NCBI RefSeq assembly: GCF_003315595.1
Contig: NZ_QNQU01000001.1
Coordinates: 186,001 to 250,000, forward strand
Length of the DNA: 64,000 bases
Source of the DNA: Pedobacter miscanthi
GTDB lineage: Bacteria > Bacteroidota > Bacteroidia > Sphingobacteriales > Sphingobacteriaceae
Direction: 5' to 3'
Below are positions 8,671-18,699 of the stretch, one piece after another. Position 1 is the stretch's first letter; each line of letters begins with the position of its first letter. Under the pieces are notes generated by a model. That model saw nothing but the letters and a program-made list of their open reading frames with translations, was not told the DNA's origin and searched no databases. Both the position numbers and the translations under genes were made by a program.

Positions 8671-11178
8671 TTATAATCGGGTTTTAAGGGAAAGTGTGGG
8701 ATAAAAACCTTCTTTTGAATATCCAACAGTCAGATTAATTAGCGCAGAAGATGCAGGAGCGAAATAGAGCCCGGCTCCAATACCATGGTGTAAACGGTTA
8801 CTATGCTCACCGCGTTCCCAAACCCTACCAAAATCATACATCGTATTCAATCCAAACTCCCCGGGAAGGATGTAGCTTAAAAACTCCCCTAATTTTATCC
8901 GAACTTCTGCATTATTAAACGCACTGTAATCACCTGTGAACCGGAATTTTCTATAGCCGGTTAAATTATCAGTTCCCCCTAAATATGGCAACTGAAAAAA
9001 TTCTGGCCTTCCTGCACTTAGCCCTACCCCCACGCGGTTGCTGAAAACAACAGTTCCTGTTTTATTCAGTTTAATAAACAGTGTAAATTCGGAATTCAAT
9101 ACCCCGACACGACTGGCGCTTGGTCCGAAACCAGTCAGTAATTCAAGGTTTGATTTGAAAATTGTTCCAGACTGCGGAAGGACTTTCTTATCTCTGTTAT
9201 CCATAAACAATTGGAGTATTGTGCCAATCTGAAAATTATTCAGACTAATTGGCCTGTTGGAATTGTTTTCCGCCAGATAGCCATTAATGAATTTTTCTTT
9301 ATTTTTTGAATCTGAATAATGAAAATACTGAAACAATGGTCCGAATGAAAAATTATTATCCGCCCAGCGCTTCCTGATCAAAGCCTTTAAGGTAAAGAGA
9401 TCAAAACGTGCCCGGTAGAAACTAACTGGCGAAGATTTCCGATCGAATTCACTTTCATTCCCAGCGCCAAAATAATTGCGGGTATTATTTGGGACATTTA
9501 CTTTTAGATCGATAAGCAGATCATTGTTTTCTATAGAATTCAGCCACTCACCCAAATAATGCAAGCTAAATGCTGAAGTATTCCATGCATATAAAGCAGA
9601 AAATGAATGCGTACTTGCAAAAGGCTCTTTCCTAAAGCCCGGTACAGTAAATCTGTGCGATACACCAATCATAGCACCATCATCCACATTAAATCCGAAG
9701 TTAGCAAGAGTTAACTTTCGAGAATAAAGATTAGTAGCAAAATAAGTAAAATTAGACGTATCGGTAGACAATCTCGTTTTCAGTCGGTGATTCACATCGG
9801 CAATATCATCCTGCGGCTTTCCATAATAAATTAATGGTTTACCCTTCCATTGAACCTTTACATGTTTTATATCAGAACCTCCAATCAAACGAACCTTAAT
9901 CTTTGAATCACCCGATTCCATCAAAAGACTGTCCTCTCCTTCCCGAAGAAATATGCGCAACTCTTTAGTGATCGATGGATCAAATTCCCGCTGAAGGATT
10001 TGCGCTGAAGCGCTCTCCCCCATTCCGGGTTTGGAAACAATAAGTTGCAGATATCCATTGCCTTTTTCCATCAGGCTTACCCGTTCATCCTGATCGCTGA
10101 GAGGTACATCCACAATTCTGTTAAAGAAACGGTAATATTGATCCATCAGATCAGGGAGTGCATTTCGGCGCATCTTCATTTGTTCGAGCAGTTGTGCCCT
10201 AACATCTGGATCCGTCGAGTCAGGAAGTTTAAGTAGTGCCTGAGCAAGCAGGGAATCGGTCATGACAGCACAGAATTCTGTAATGGTATTATTCCACTGC
10301 AACTGACTGATGCCGGAAAACAGCTGTGAGTTTAGATTTCTTCCCTCCCATAAGAACCAGTTAATATTCTGAATATTTCTCTCGTAACCCTGCATCATGG
10401 GCAATAGCCAGCTAGACTGTGCCAGCCGTTGTATGCTACCATCCGAACGGTAAAAAACCTGATCCCGGTCACGTGGTACTGGGGTGTATTCAGTGCCATC
10501 TGCTCTGGCGTCTACTGCCCAACGCCATTGATCTTCGTGCCTATCCCAGTCACCTAAAAGTACATCTAAAGCCTTTGCTTTTAAGTAGGTTTGCCAGTCT
10601 ACCCGATTTCGATAACTGCTTGCTATCTTCTTTAGCATTTTTTCGGTGTTATCCGATTTGCCCATAGGCTCCCGTTCTTCTAAAAGACAAAGCGTATTTG
10701 CAAAATCCTTTGCATAAATCCCCAGCCCAGCCTCTTGTGCAACAACTCCGATGATGGGATTACTATGGGGAATCCCGGCAGCTTGCGCCAAGACAGGAAC
10801 AACAAGGGCTCCGAAAGGGTGTTGCGCAGACATGTTATCCTCTAAAATTCCCAACAGAAATGTTTCCCTAAGTGGAACTGGAAGCAAAACTGCAGGAAAT
10901 TTCAGTACCGACCTCAGCGTCCATTCCTGGCCACTAGCATCCCGTAGCCTTAGCGTCTTCGACTGATTGCCCCCTCCGGCTTGAATTGCGGTAAGTCCTT
11001 CCGATATCCGTGAAAGCCTGATTAAAGGAACTTTAACAGGACGGGCATAATCTTTTCGATAGTTTTCACCAAAAACCTTTCGGTGCAATCTGCCTACACG
11101 ATCATATTTTGCCGAGGGTATTATGGTTACCGAATCCACTTTTTGATTCTGGCCTTTTGCTGCCGGAATGGCCAGCAC
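8671..11178 (-). CDS. Kinase-like domain fused to Omp85/BamA-type outer-membrane barrel; 5' end apparently frameshifted
   Basis: The open frame gives 835 residues from a GTG at 11178. Residues about 25-250 read as an atypical kinase-like module: Gly-rich 'GGGNQSKTLRLRD', 'WTLRSVLKF' with a candidate Lys93, 'LGDWDRHEDQW' (209-218) and 'PVPRDRDQVF' (234-242). This resembles the DxDRHxxN and metal-binding Asp motifs of HipA/FAM20/CotH-type folds. The last ~330 residues are an Omp85 barrel ('LPYLGGTDNLTGYRKFRFTGDYSAFNNAEVRIKLG', terminal 'SLKTRL'). Related Bacteroidota proteins often carry a phosphoesterase domain, absent here. GTG is a poor start: an ATG at 11213 gives a complete signal peptide if one T is added in a T7 run (11191-11197). 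The kinase assignment is inference. Confidence 0.7.
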   Translation of the reverse strand: MLAIPAAKGQNQKVDSVTIIPSAKYDRVGRLHRKVFGENYRKDYARPVKVPLIRLSRISEGLTAIQAGGGNQSKTLRLRDASGQEWTLRSVLKFPAVLLPVPLRETFLLGILEDNMSAQHPFGALVVPVLAQAAGIPHSNPIIGVVAQEAGLGIYAKDFANTLCLLEEREPMGKSDNTEKMLKKIASSYRNRVDWQTYLKAKALDVLLGDWDRHEDQWRWAVDARADGTEYTPVPRDRDQVFYRSDGSIQRLAQSSWLLPMMQGYERNIQNINWFLWEGRNLNSQLFSGISQLQWNNTITEFCAVMTDSLLAQALLKLPDSTDPDVRAQLLEQMKMRRNALPDLMDQYYRFFNRIVDVPLSDQDERVSLMEKGNGYLQLIVSKPGMGESASAQILQREFDPSITKELRIFLREGEDSLLMESGDSKIKVRLIGGSDIKHVKVQWKGKPLIYYGKPQDDIADVNHRLKTRLSTDTSNFTYFATNLYSRKLTLANFGFNVDDGAMIGVSHRFTVPGFRKEPFASTHSFSALYAWNTSAFSLHYLGEWLNSIENNDLLIDLKVNVPNNTRNYFGAGNESEFDRKSSPVSFYRARFDLFTLKALIRKRWADNNFSFGPLFQYFHYSDSKNKEKFINGYLAENNSNRPISLNNFQIGTILQLFMDNRDKKVLPQSGTIFKSNLELLTGFGPSASRVGVLNSEFTLFIKLNKTGTVVFSNRVGVGLSAGRPEFFQLPYLGGTDNLTGYRKFRFTGDYSAFNNAEVRIKLGEFLSYILPGEFGLNTMYDFGRVWERGEHSNRLHHGIGAGLYFAPASSALINLTVGYSKEGFYPTLSLKTRL

Positions 11179-11442
11179 GAAAGCAAGAATAAAAAAATAT
11201 ATTGTCTAATCATGGCGATTAATTTTAGCATGCTGTAAGTGTCTAAACTGAAGCATGAAGGTCAGGTTACAGCTGAATAAATAGAAATAATGATTTTCAT
11301 AAATGCTATTATTTTGTTGATAGATCGATATTGATTCAAGACTCCAACCCACCATTTATTATAATTCTGATAAATACTATAACGGTTGTTTTGATGGCTT
11401 TCGCCAGCCTATGCCGTAATTTGAATACCCAAAGAAGATAAC

Positions 11443-13707
11443 ATGCTTATGAAAATTTTTAGCCTGCTGATGCTGTTTATCCTCTATAGTATTTCTGTAA
11501 TGGCTCAAAATAGCAGCCTTGAAGAACTTCCTGTGTCAGAGCTAAAAAAAAGGCTTTCCCAGCAGAATCCGGATACTATAGAAATAAAACTAAAAATTGC
11601 GCTGGGAAGAGTGTTGTTGATTAAACCAGGCGGTGGAAGTCTTGAAATAGACACTGCGATGAGGTATTCAACAGAAGCAGAGCAATTAAGCCGTAGGATC
11701 GGATATTCTAAAGGCATTATCAACGCAATTTTGCTGAGGGCACTCAGCTTAAATAAAAAAAATGAGGTTGACGCGGGACTTAAAACTGCAAGAGAGGCCC
11801 TGGCATATTCCACCAAAATCGGCGAGGAAACAGGGATTGCCGAATCGTATATCGTAATTGGCCAGCATTACTCTATATCTAAACCGGAACAACTGGTCAA
11901 GAGAATGGAATACTACCGAAAAGCAAGTGATATTTTTAGAAAAACGCACAATTTTTACCGGCTTGCCTCTTCTTTACAAGGCGATGCGGAAATGTTGTTG
12001 TTAAACAGGCAACATATGGAAGCGATAAAAATACTGTTCGAGGCCATCAATGTTAATAAGTCGATCGGGAACAAGTCCATTCAGGGAATATATTGGCTTA
12101 TTGGTCGAACACTGAATGAACTTGGAGATTTTCCCAGTGCACTTAAGTATTCGCTTCTCGCAATTAAATCCGCAAAAGCAGTCAATGATACAACCTTAAC
12201 TGTTGCCAGCATAAATTTCACGACATCGAGCGTATATACTTATATGAAGGATTATAAGAATGCGCTTCCTTATGCGTTAAAGGCCTTAAAAATCGCGGAG
12301 CATTATAACGATTCGGATTATATATTTACAATCTCCATCTCCACAGCTTTTAATTACACCAGAGTGAATAAATTAGATGATGCCCTGAAACTGTTGAGAA
12401 ATATTTGGCAATATGCAAAGAATGATGCGGATTCCCTTTATATCATGACCTACTTCTTGGGCAACCTTAATCATGCAAAAAAGTATAAAGAGGCTGCATT
12501 TTATGCAGGCGAGGTCACGCGTCTGCTCAAAAAGATTCCGCCAGATAATTTTAACAATAGGATTACGGCATATAATTTTTTAGCCGCTCACTACATTGAT
12601 ACCAGGCAGATAAAACTTGCCTACCAATATGCAGACGCATATGCAGCAGTCGTCAGATCCTTCAATTTCCCTATAGGCATTAGGTCGGTAGAAAACATGT
12701 ATTATAAACTGGATTCACTGCAGGGCAACTATAAATCTGCCATTAAGCACCACCTATTGTCCGAAGAAATAAAGGACTCAATAGAAAATGTTACCAAAGC
12801 TTATCAGGTATCGCTTTTGCAAATTGAAAACGATACGGAGAAAAAGAATAACGATATTGACACCCTCACCAAAGCGGGGCATGCTAAGGATGATGCATTG
12901 AAGCGTACACAATTGATGCAAAAAGTTATTATGACCATGTCAGTTTTACTGGCCATTATTACTGCACTGATATTTAGCCGATATCGGCTTAAACAAAGAA
13001 CCAACCGGAAACTTGAAGAAAGTCAGCGAGAATTAGACCAGAAAAATACTTATCTGGAAAGTATGAATACCGAACAAGAAAAGCTTTTGAAAGAAAAGGA
13101 ATGGTTAATTAAAGAAGTTCACCACCGGGTTAAGAATAACCTCCAAATGGTTACAAGCTTATTGAGCTCACAAACAACATATCTTGATAATGATGCTGCA
13201 ATTTTAGCTGTAAACGATAGTTTGCGTAGAATGCAGGCTATGTCGATGATTCATCAAAAGTTGTATCAGGATGATAACGTATCAACTATATTTATGCCCG
13301 AATATATAGATGAACTTATTCATTATCTTCGCGACAGCTTTGATGATAACCACAGGATTATTTTTAACCAGAAGATCGAAAACTTAAACCTGGATGTCAC
13401 CCAGGCAATTCCTTTAGGTCTTATTATTACTGAGAGTATAGTCAATTCAATCAAATATGCATTCCTAAATAGCAAAGCTGGAATAGTTGATATCTCTTTA
13501 GGGCAAGAAGGCCCCGATCATCTGTTACTCTTCATTGCTGACAACGGAACCGGATTACCTAAAGGCATGGAAAAATCACCCTTGAATTCCCTCGGTCTAG
13601 ACTTAATGCAGGGACTTGCCCGGCAACTTAGGGGAACGTTTCAGATCGAAAACAACAATGGCGTTCAAATAAAAATCAAATTCATTCATCCGGAAAATAC
13701 AATTTAG
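11443..13707 (+). CDS. TPR-containing membrane sensor histidine kinase (HisKA_2 type)
   Basis: A 754-residue kinase with a signal peptide (to 'VMAQ', residue 22) and a periplasmic TPR-like helical array (about 70-450). A single TM helix (about 495-514) is followed by a short coiled coil. The HisKA_2 dimerisation box is 'EVHHRVKNNLQ' (558-568, probable phospho-His561). The ATPase has an N-box around 'ITESIVNSIKYAF' (662-674), 'ADNGTGLPKG' (699-708) and 'LGLDLMQGLARQL'. It is 15 bp upstream of the response regulator, so the two form a two-component operon. A close paralog lies convergently at 16070-18385. The signal is unknown; TPRs point to a protein or peptide partner. Confidence 0.9.
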   Translation: MLMKIFSLLMLFILYSISVMAQNSSLEELPVSELKKRLSQQNPDTIEIKLKIALGRVLLIKPGGGSLEIDTAMRYSTEAEQLSRRIGYSKGIINAILLRALSLNKKNEVDAGLKTAREALAYSTKIGEETGIAESYIVIGQHYSISKPEQLVKRMEYYRKASDIFRKTHNFYRLASSLQGDAEMLLLNRQHMEAIKILFEAINVNKSIGNKSIQGIYWLIGRTLNELGDFPSALKYSLLAIKSAKAVNDTTLTVASINFTTSSVYTYMKDYKNALPYALKALKIAEHYNDSDYIFTISISTAFNYTRVNKLDDALKLLRNIWQYAKNDADSLYIMTYFLGNLNHAKKYKEAAFYAGEVTRLLKKIPPDNFNNRITAYNFLAAHYIDTRQIKLAYQYADAYAAVVRSFNFPIGIRSVENMYYKLDSLQGNYKSAIKHHLLSEEIKDSIENVTKAYQVSLLQIENDTEKKNNDIDTLTKAGHAKDDALKRTQLMQKVIMTMSVLLAIITALIFSRYRLKQRTNRKLEESQRELDQKNTYLESMNTEQEKLLKEKEWLIKEVHHRVKNNLQMVTSLLSSQTTYLDNDAAILAVNDSLRRMQAMSMIHQKLYQDDNVSTIFMPEYIDELIHYLRDSFDDNHRIIFNQKIENLNLDVTQAIPLGLIITESIVNSIKYAFLNSKAGIVDISLGQEGPDHLLLFIADNGTGLPKGMEKSPLNSLGLDLMQGLARQLRGTFQIENNNGVQIKIKFIHPENTI

Positions 13708-13722
13708 CTAACTTTATACCAT

Positions 13723-15687
13723 ATGGCCAAGAAAGTGCTCATCGTTGAAGATGAATATGTAGTTGCAAATAACCTTCGTTTAATATTATCAAAAGCAGGT
13801 TACAGCATAATCGGCATTGCGATATCAGTAGAGGATGCCCTGGAGCAGATGCATAAGCAGAAGCCTGATATTGTTTTACTCGATATCATGCTGAATGGCG
13901 AACGCTCAGGAATTGATTTAGCTAAAATACTAACTGCCCAGCATATTGCTTTTGTTTATCTCTCCGCTAATTCTAACCAGACGATCTTGGAAGAAGCCAA
14001 AAAAACCGACCCATATGGTTTTTTGGTAAAACCCTTTCGGGAAAAAGACTTAATCGTTACGCTGGATATTGCATGGTACCGACAAAAAAATAATGTCGAG
14101 GCCCGGCTTTTACAAGAAGTATCCTTACAAAAGCAACTATTGGACATTAGTAACCGAAAATCTGAGGCAAAGCAAAAATTATTGGAAATTTCTCAGGCAA
14201 TAAGAATATTTATCCCCTTTGACTTGATTGTTACTCGTGCCGATTCAGATAGTGGATATGTCAATTGTGGATACTTAAGGACAGGTTTCAGCGAATACGA
14301 GTTCATCGTTGAAACGGAATTGGTAGCTTCTGTAAACCCAAAACAATCCTTGTCTAGAAAAACTTTCAGCACCGATAATGGACCAGCATTTTTTTCACAC
14401 CCCAACCAGGAAAGCGAGATCAACCGAAATTCCAAAATCCCGGGCGAAAGAGTCTGGATGAATTACTTTAAAATGGAGTCTGAGCGAATTTTCCGATTGA
14501 AGATTGGTACGGGGACTGAATTCTCATATATTTTCTATAGTCGGCAAAGGGATTTGTATACACAGAAGCATACAGAGGTTTTAAGACTTTTCACAAAATG
14601 CCTGAGTAATGTTACTGAGAAAATGCTTTATCCTTCAATCTCTTCCCTCAACAGAAGCCTAGGTGAGCCTTTATACAATAAATCAAAACTTTTGGAGCGT
14701 CGCGAGTTCAATGGTATAATCGGCAGCCATTCCCTGCTACTCGCTGCTTTGGATCTCACCATTCAGGTTGCGCCGTACAATACATCCGTTCTGATACTCG
14801 GGGAAAGTGGTACCGGTAAAGAGAAAATTGCACGCGCCGTTCATCAATTATCATCCCGGAGAGATAAGCCTTTCATTCAGGTAAATTGTGGGGCGATACC
14901 TTCCACACTTATTGAATCAGAACTGTTTGGGCATGTATTGGGCGCTTTTACAGGTGCAACTGAAAAAAGAAAAGGGAAGTTTGAACTTGCAAGTGGTGGA
15001 ACTATTTTTTTAGACGAGATTGGAGAACTTCCGCTGGATATGCAGGTAAAACTACTAAGGGTATTGCAGGAAAAAGAGGTAAATGCTGTTGGCGGCAATT
15101 CACCCTTTAAAGTTGACGTTCGCGTAGTCGCCGCTACCAACAGAAATCTGGAGAAAGCGGTAGCGGAAGGGAAATTTAGGCTAGACTTATATTATCGGTT
15201 AAACATATTTCCCATAACAATTGCTCCATTGAGAGAGCGAAAAAGCGATATTCCAGCACTAGTTAACTTCTTTGTCAATAAATTCTGTAAGGAGTTCAAT
15301 AAGCCGATCCCCGATATCGAAGGTGCAATGATGGACCAGTTGTATGGATACCAATGGCCAGGAAATATAAGAGAGCTGGAAAACATAATAGAACGTTCCG
15401 TCATCATAAATGAGGACTCGAGTAAGTTGAACTTAAAGCAGCCCCTTACTGAAATTTTGGTTGGCAATTCCCCTATTAGTGCAATCGAGACATTAGATGA
15501 TGTTAAGCAAATACAGATGGAGACAGAGCGTGCCCATTTGATATCGGTACTTACGATTTCCAAAGGCCGAATCAGGGGCCAGAATGGCGCTGCAGAACTG
15601 CTTAAAATCAAGCCTACCACATTGGAATCAAAACTGTTAAAATTGAATATTCGAAGACAGGATTATTTCCCGTCTCAGGAACCTTAA
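13723..15687 (+). CDS. Response regulator with GAF-like, sigma-54 AAA+ and Fis-type HTH domains
   Basis: A 654-residue NtrC-class activator. The receiver domain (1-120) has acidic pocket 'VEDE', phospho-Asp54 in 'VLLDIML', Ser81 and Lys103. A coiled segment and a GAF-like domain (about 150-300) precede the AAA+ module: Walker A 'GESGTGKE' (360-367), the sigma-54 contact loop GAFTGA (407-412), Walker B 'GGTIFLDEIGEL' (425-436) and 'YQWPGNIRELENIIERSV'. A Fis-type HTH ends the protein (about 615-642). A GAF-like domain between REC and AAA+ is unusual, since REC normally joins AAA+ directly. Likely partner: the upstream kinase, possibly also the kinase at 16070. I found no clear -24/-12 promoter nearby. 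Confidence 0.92.
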   Translation: MAKKVLIVEDEYVVANNLRLILSKAGYSIIGIAISVEDALEQMHKQKPDIVLLDIMLNGERSGIDLAKILTAQHIAFVYLSANSNQTILEEAKKTDPYGFLVKPFREKDLIVTLDIAWYRQKNNVEARLLQEVSLQKQLLDISNRKSEAKQKLLEISQAIRIFIPFDLIVTRADSDSGYVNCGYLRTGFSEYEFIVETELVASVNPKQSLSRKTFSTDNGPAFFSHPNQESEINRNSKIPGERVWMNYFKMESERIFRLKIGTGTEFSYIFYSRQRDLYTQKHTEVLRLFTKCLSNVTEKMLYPSISSLNRSLGEPLYNKSKLLERREFNGIIGSHSLLLAALDLTIQVAPYNTSVLILGESGTGKEKIARAVHQLSSRRDKPFIQVNCGAIPSTLIESELFGHVLGAFTGATEKRKGKFELASGGTIFLDEIGELPLDMQVKLLRVLQEKEVNAVGGNSPFKVDVRVVAATNRNLEKAVAEGKFRLDLYYRLNIFPITIAPLRERKSDIPALVNFFVNKFCKEFNKPIPDIEGAMMDQLYGYQWPGNIRELENIIERSVIINEDSSKLNLKQPLTEILVGNSPISAIETLDDVKQIQMETERAHLISVLTISKGRIRGQNGAAELLKIKPTTLESKLLKLNIRRQDYFPSQEP

Positions 15688-16069
15688 CATTTAATTCTTA
15701 CTAGATGACAGAAATCCTGTAGAAAAACTTATATTAACTCGACTTGTGACGGCAAGCCAAACCAACCGGGTTTAGTATGTTCCAACCAAAACATAATTCC
15801 CTCCTTCTAGGTTTAAAAACAGATCCCGCTTGTTAATTTTCAAGTAGTGCGATTGAAAAGCTATTTGAAGGCGAATGTACCCTCGTAAAAATAAACCCGC
15901 GTAATTTAAGCTTCAGCCATTCCAAAAGCAGTTGGCTTAATTTACATAGACAATTAATAATCAGCGTTTAAGGCAGTGCTTCGATGCTTTCCTCAGTCGT
16001 GTTTATAATTTCGCAATTAGTTTTTGATAATATGTGCTGCATACTATATTTTGGCGACGGTCACGTGGC
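15688..16069. other. Intergenic, 382 bp, between convergent signalling genes
   Basis: Spacer between the ends of the response regulator and the second kinase. I see only weak inverted repeats, no confident terminator and no small gene. Confidence 0.5.
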
Positions 16070-18385
16070 CTATAGCTCCAATGTTTCTTGCTCACTAGCC
16101 AACTCGTTATCTAAAGCACTAAATTCAAGCTGCGTAGGAGCCTTTAAAGGAAATTTCAGGAAAATAGTCAGGCCTTTTTCATTTTTAATTCGAAATAAGC
16201 CGCCAAGCTGAGCTGTCAACCCTTCCAAAAGATTGATTCCAAGTGTATTTTCGTTTGGCAAGCTAAAATTAATTGGCAGTCCTATGCCATCGTCACTGAT
16301 TTCCACCTCAACGAACATACCTACTTTTTTAACGCAAATAGTTATTGTGCCTTTTTTGTGATTTGGAAATGCATATTTCATAGCATTAGTAACGGTTTCA
16401 TTTAGGATTATACCTATCGGTATTGCTTGTGAAACATCAATCATGAAATCTTCAACCTCACACAATATCTCGATATTATCAAAATCATTATCAAGGAAGT
16501 CGTACAGAGAATCCACCAATTCATTAATGTAAAGAAATAGACTGATTTGCGTAATATTATCCGATTTATATAACTGGTCATGGATAAGCGCGATCGATCG
16601 AACCCTACTTTGACTATCCAAAATAGCCTGCTGTGCGCTTTCGCTAGACAAATAAACAGATTTGGAGGCCAGCAGGTTCATTACAATTTGTAAATTATTC
16701 TTAACTCGATGATTTACTTCCTTTAAAAGCAGATCCTTCTCTCCAAGAAGTTGATTTTTATATGACACCAGATGCTTAAGAGCAGCATTTTGCTTGTCAA
16801 TCTCCAATTTCTGCGAAACAAGCAAGGCATTACTTTTCTGCTTTAACCGATATCTACTGAATATCAATGCAGTAAAAATTAACAGCACGATTATTCCACC
16901 AATGGTTACCCGATTAATGAGTTCATTCCGTTTCATTTTAATATCCTTAATCAGCGCGTCTTTGGTAAGCAGCTCAATATGCCTGTTTCTCTCCATTGCT
17001 GCATTTTCTATATGCAAAAGGGATATTTGGTAGGCTTTTGAAACATTATCAATAGAATCTTTTATTGCCTTTTCCTTCTGAAAATGGGCCAAAGCTGACT
17101 TTTTATCTCCTTTAAGCGAGACCAGTTGATAATACCGATATTCAGCAGTTTGAATACCTTTGGCATAATTTACTTTATGTGCCAACTGCGCGTGCAATTC
17201 TGTATGTTTAAAAGCCTGGTTTACCTTCCCTGTTTCGGAATAATAGTAAGCGAGAGCATTATGAACGTTCATTATTTGTTGTATGTTTTCCGGATAGATT
17301 TTTGGCAACAAGCTTTCCAGTTCGTTTACATATTCTTTAGCCTGCTGAAACTTTTTAGCATAACCCAAGGTATTTATGTACTCTATTTTGAGAGCTATAT
17401 TTTTTAAAAAACCACCAGGACGGCTCTTCATTTCATCGAGTACAGCTAATGCTTTGGAGATTTGGTTCGTATGAGTATATGCTGAGGCCAGCTGGTAAGC
17501 TCCAGCCCGGACAAATCCTTCGTCATTATACTTTTTTGCTGTGCTTATTACCTCTTTGGAATAAGGTATGGATCGGAAATAGTCCTGCTTCTTGATATAA
17601 CTGGACGCAATTGTTAAATTGATAACGCATACCTGTGTCGTGGTGTCATTAACCTTTCTGGCGGTTTCACGGGCTAATAAGGTATATTTTAAAGCGTTTT
17701 CATAATCTCCTAATCTAAAGGAGTTCCTACCGATATTCCAATAGATGCCCTCTACGGTCCTCAAGCTCACTCCTTTTCCCAGATTCAACGCCTCAAAAAG
17801 GAATCTTAATGCCTCTGTAGTACGGTCGGCCTGGAAAAGCATATCCGCGTTGACCGTTAACATATCCGCAAGGGAATGGAAATTCTTATTTTTTCTAAAT
17901 ATTGCGATAGCTTTGTCGTTATACCATATCCTTGTTCGAAGTTCTGCCGGTGAATTTGTGCTAAAGTACTTAGATATCATATGGTAAGACCTGGCCTCTC
18001 CATCGCTGTTTTTATTCTGGCGAGAAAATAAAAGAGCATTTTCTGCAAGTCTTAATCCTGCTTTAACATCCCCTCTTTCATACAAAGTCTCTACCCTTAA
18101 TAAGAGTGAATTGATAATTCCGAAGTGATAATTAAGCCGGCGGCTGAGCACTTCAGCTTCATTAGAAAACCTAATAGCAGAATCAACATCCTTTTGTCCC
18201 TTAGTTGCCTTCAGCAACATCAAATGTCCGCATGCGAGCTGTAATTTTACTTTTGTTGTATCCTCTTTGCTGGCAGCAAGTTTTTTCCTCAATTCAGGCA
18301 TAGGTAATTCATCCAACCTACTTGTCTGCGCATGCGCTAATATCGCCGGTAAAAACAGGATAATGTATAAAATCGCACGCTTCAT
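16070..18385 (-). CDS. Second TPR-containing sensor histidine kinase (HisKA_2), paralog of the 11443 gene
   Basis: A 771-residue protein with the same architecture as the kinase at 11443: signal peptide (to 'AHAQ', residue 20), TPR-like periplasmic array, TM helix (about 493-512), coiled coil, HisKA_2 box 'EVNHRVKNNLQ' (556-566, probable phospho-His559) and ATPase motifs 'LNETVTNAMKYAF' and 'ISDDGIGLP'. Similarity extends along the sensor part, for example 'LDELPMPELRKKLA' against 'LEELPVSELKKRLS' and 'EAEVLSRRLNY' against 'EAEQLSRRIGY', so the pair arose by duplication. It has no response regulator of its own and faces the regulator tail to tail. Confidence 0.9.
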   Translation of the reverse strand: MKRAILYIILFLPAILAHAQTSRLDELPMPELRKKLAASKEDTTKVKLQLACGHLMLLKATKGQKDVDSAIRFSNEAEVLSRRLNYHFGIINSLLLRVETLYERGDVKAGLRLAENALLFSRQNKNSDGEARSYHMISKYFSTNSPAELRTRIWYNDKAIAIFRKNKNFHSLADMLTVNADMLFQADRTTEALRFLFEALNLGKGVSLRTVEGIYWNIGRNSFRLGDYENALKYTLLARETARKVNDTTTQVCVINLTIASSYIKKQDYFRSIPYSKEVISTAKKYNDEGFVRAGAYQLASAYTHTNQISKALAVLDEMKSRPGGFLKNIALKIEYINTLGYAKKFQQAKEYVNELESLLPKIYPENIQQIMNVHNALAYYYSETGKVNQAFKHTELHAQLAHKVNYAKGIQTAEYRYYQLVSLKGDKKSALAHFQKEKAIKDSIDNVSKAYQISLLHIENAAMERNRHIELLTKDALIKDIKMKRNELINRVTIGGIIVLLIFTALIFSRYRLKQKSNALLVSQKLEIDKQNAALKHLVSYKNQLLGEKDLLLKEVNHRVKNNLQIVMNLLASKSVYLSSESAQQAILDSQSRVRSIALIHDQLYKSDNITQISLFLYINELVDSLYDFLDNDFDNIEILCEVEDFMIDVSQAIPIGIILNETVTNAMKYAFPNHKKGTITICVKKVGMFVEVEISDDGIGLPINFSLPNENTLGINLLEGLTAQLGGLFRIKNEKGLTIFLKFPLKAPTQLEFSALDNELASEQETLEL

Positions 18386-18699
18386 GTAGTTTAGCTCAAG
18401 GTTTACTAAAAATAATGATAAAGATATTAATTACCGCTCAGAATATTAAATATGCAGTTTGAAGCGATCAGAATGAAGAAAAAAAACCAAAGATGTTCCA
18501 GGGAGATATTCCAAAAGTTCAGATCTTTCTGTTATTTGGAAACAATAAACGTATAAATTTTGTCGAACTGGCCTATAATTTTAATTATTTTACTATCTTT
18601 AAACCAAGAATTTGCATTCAAAAATAGAGGTGGGTTTTTGTTGTCCTAAAAACATTAAATACACATAACATACTTATTCACAGTGGATTAAACTGAATA

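Noticed and set aside
15192..15620. 142-residue open frame antisense to the sigma-54 activator
   Set aside because: Complement of the AAA+/HTH coding region; no domain match.
8286..16069. Sigma-54 (-24/-12) promoters near the activator
   Set aside because: Several TGGC-like words were checked by eye, but none had GG-N10-GC spacing with the full consensus.
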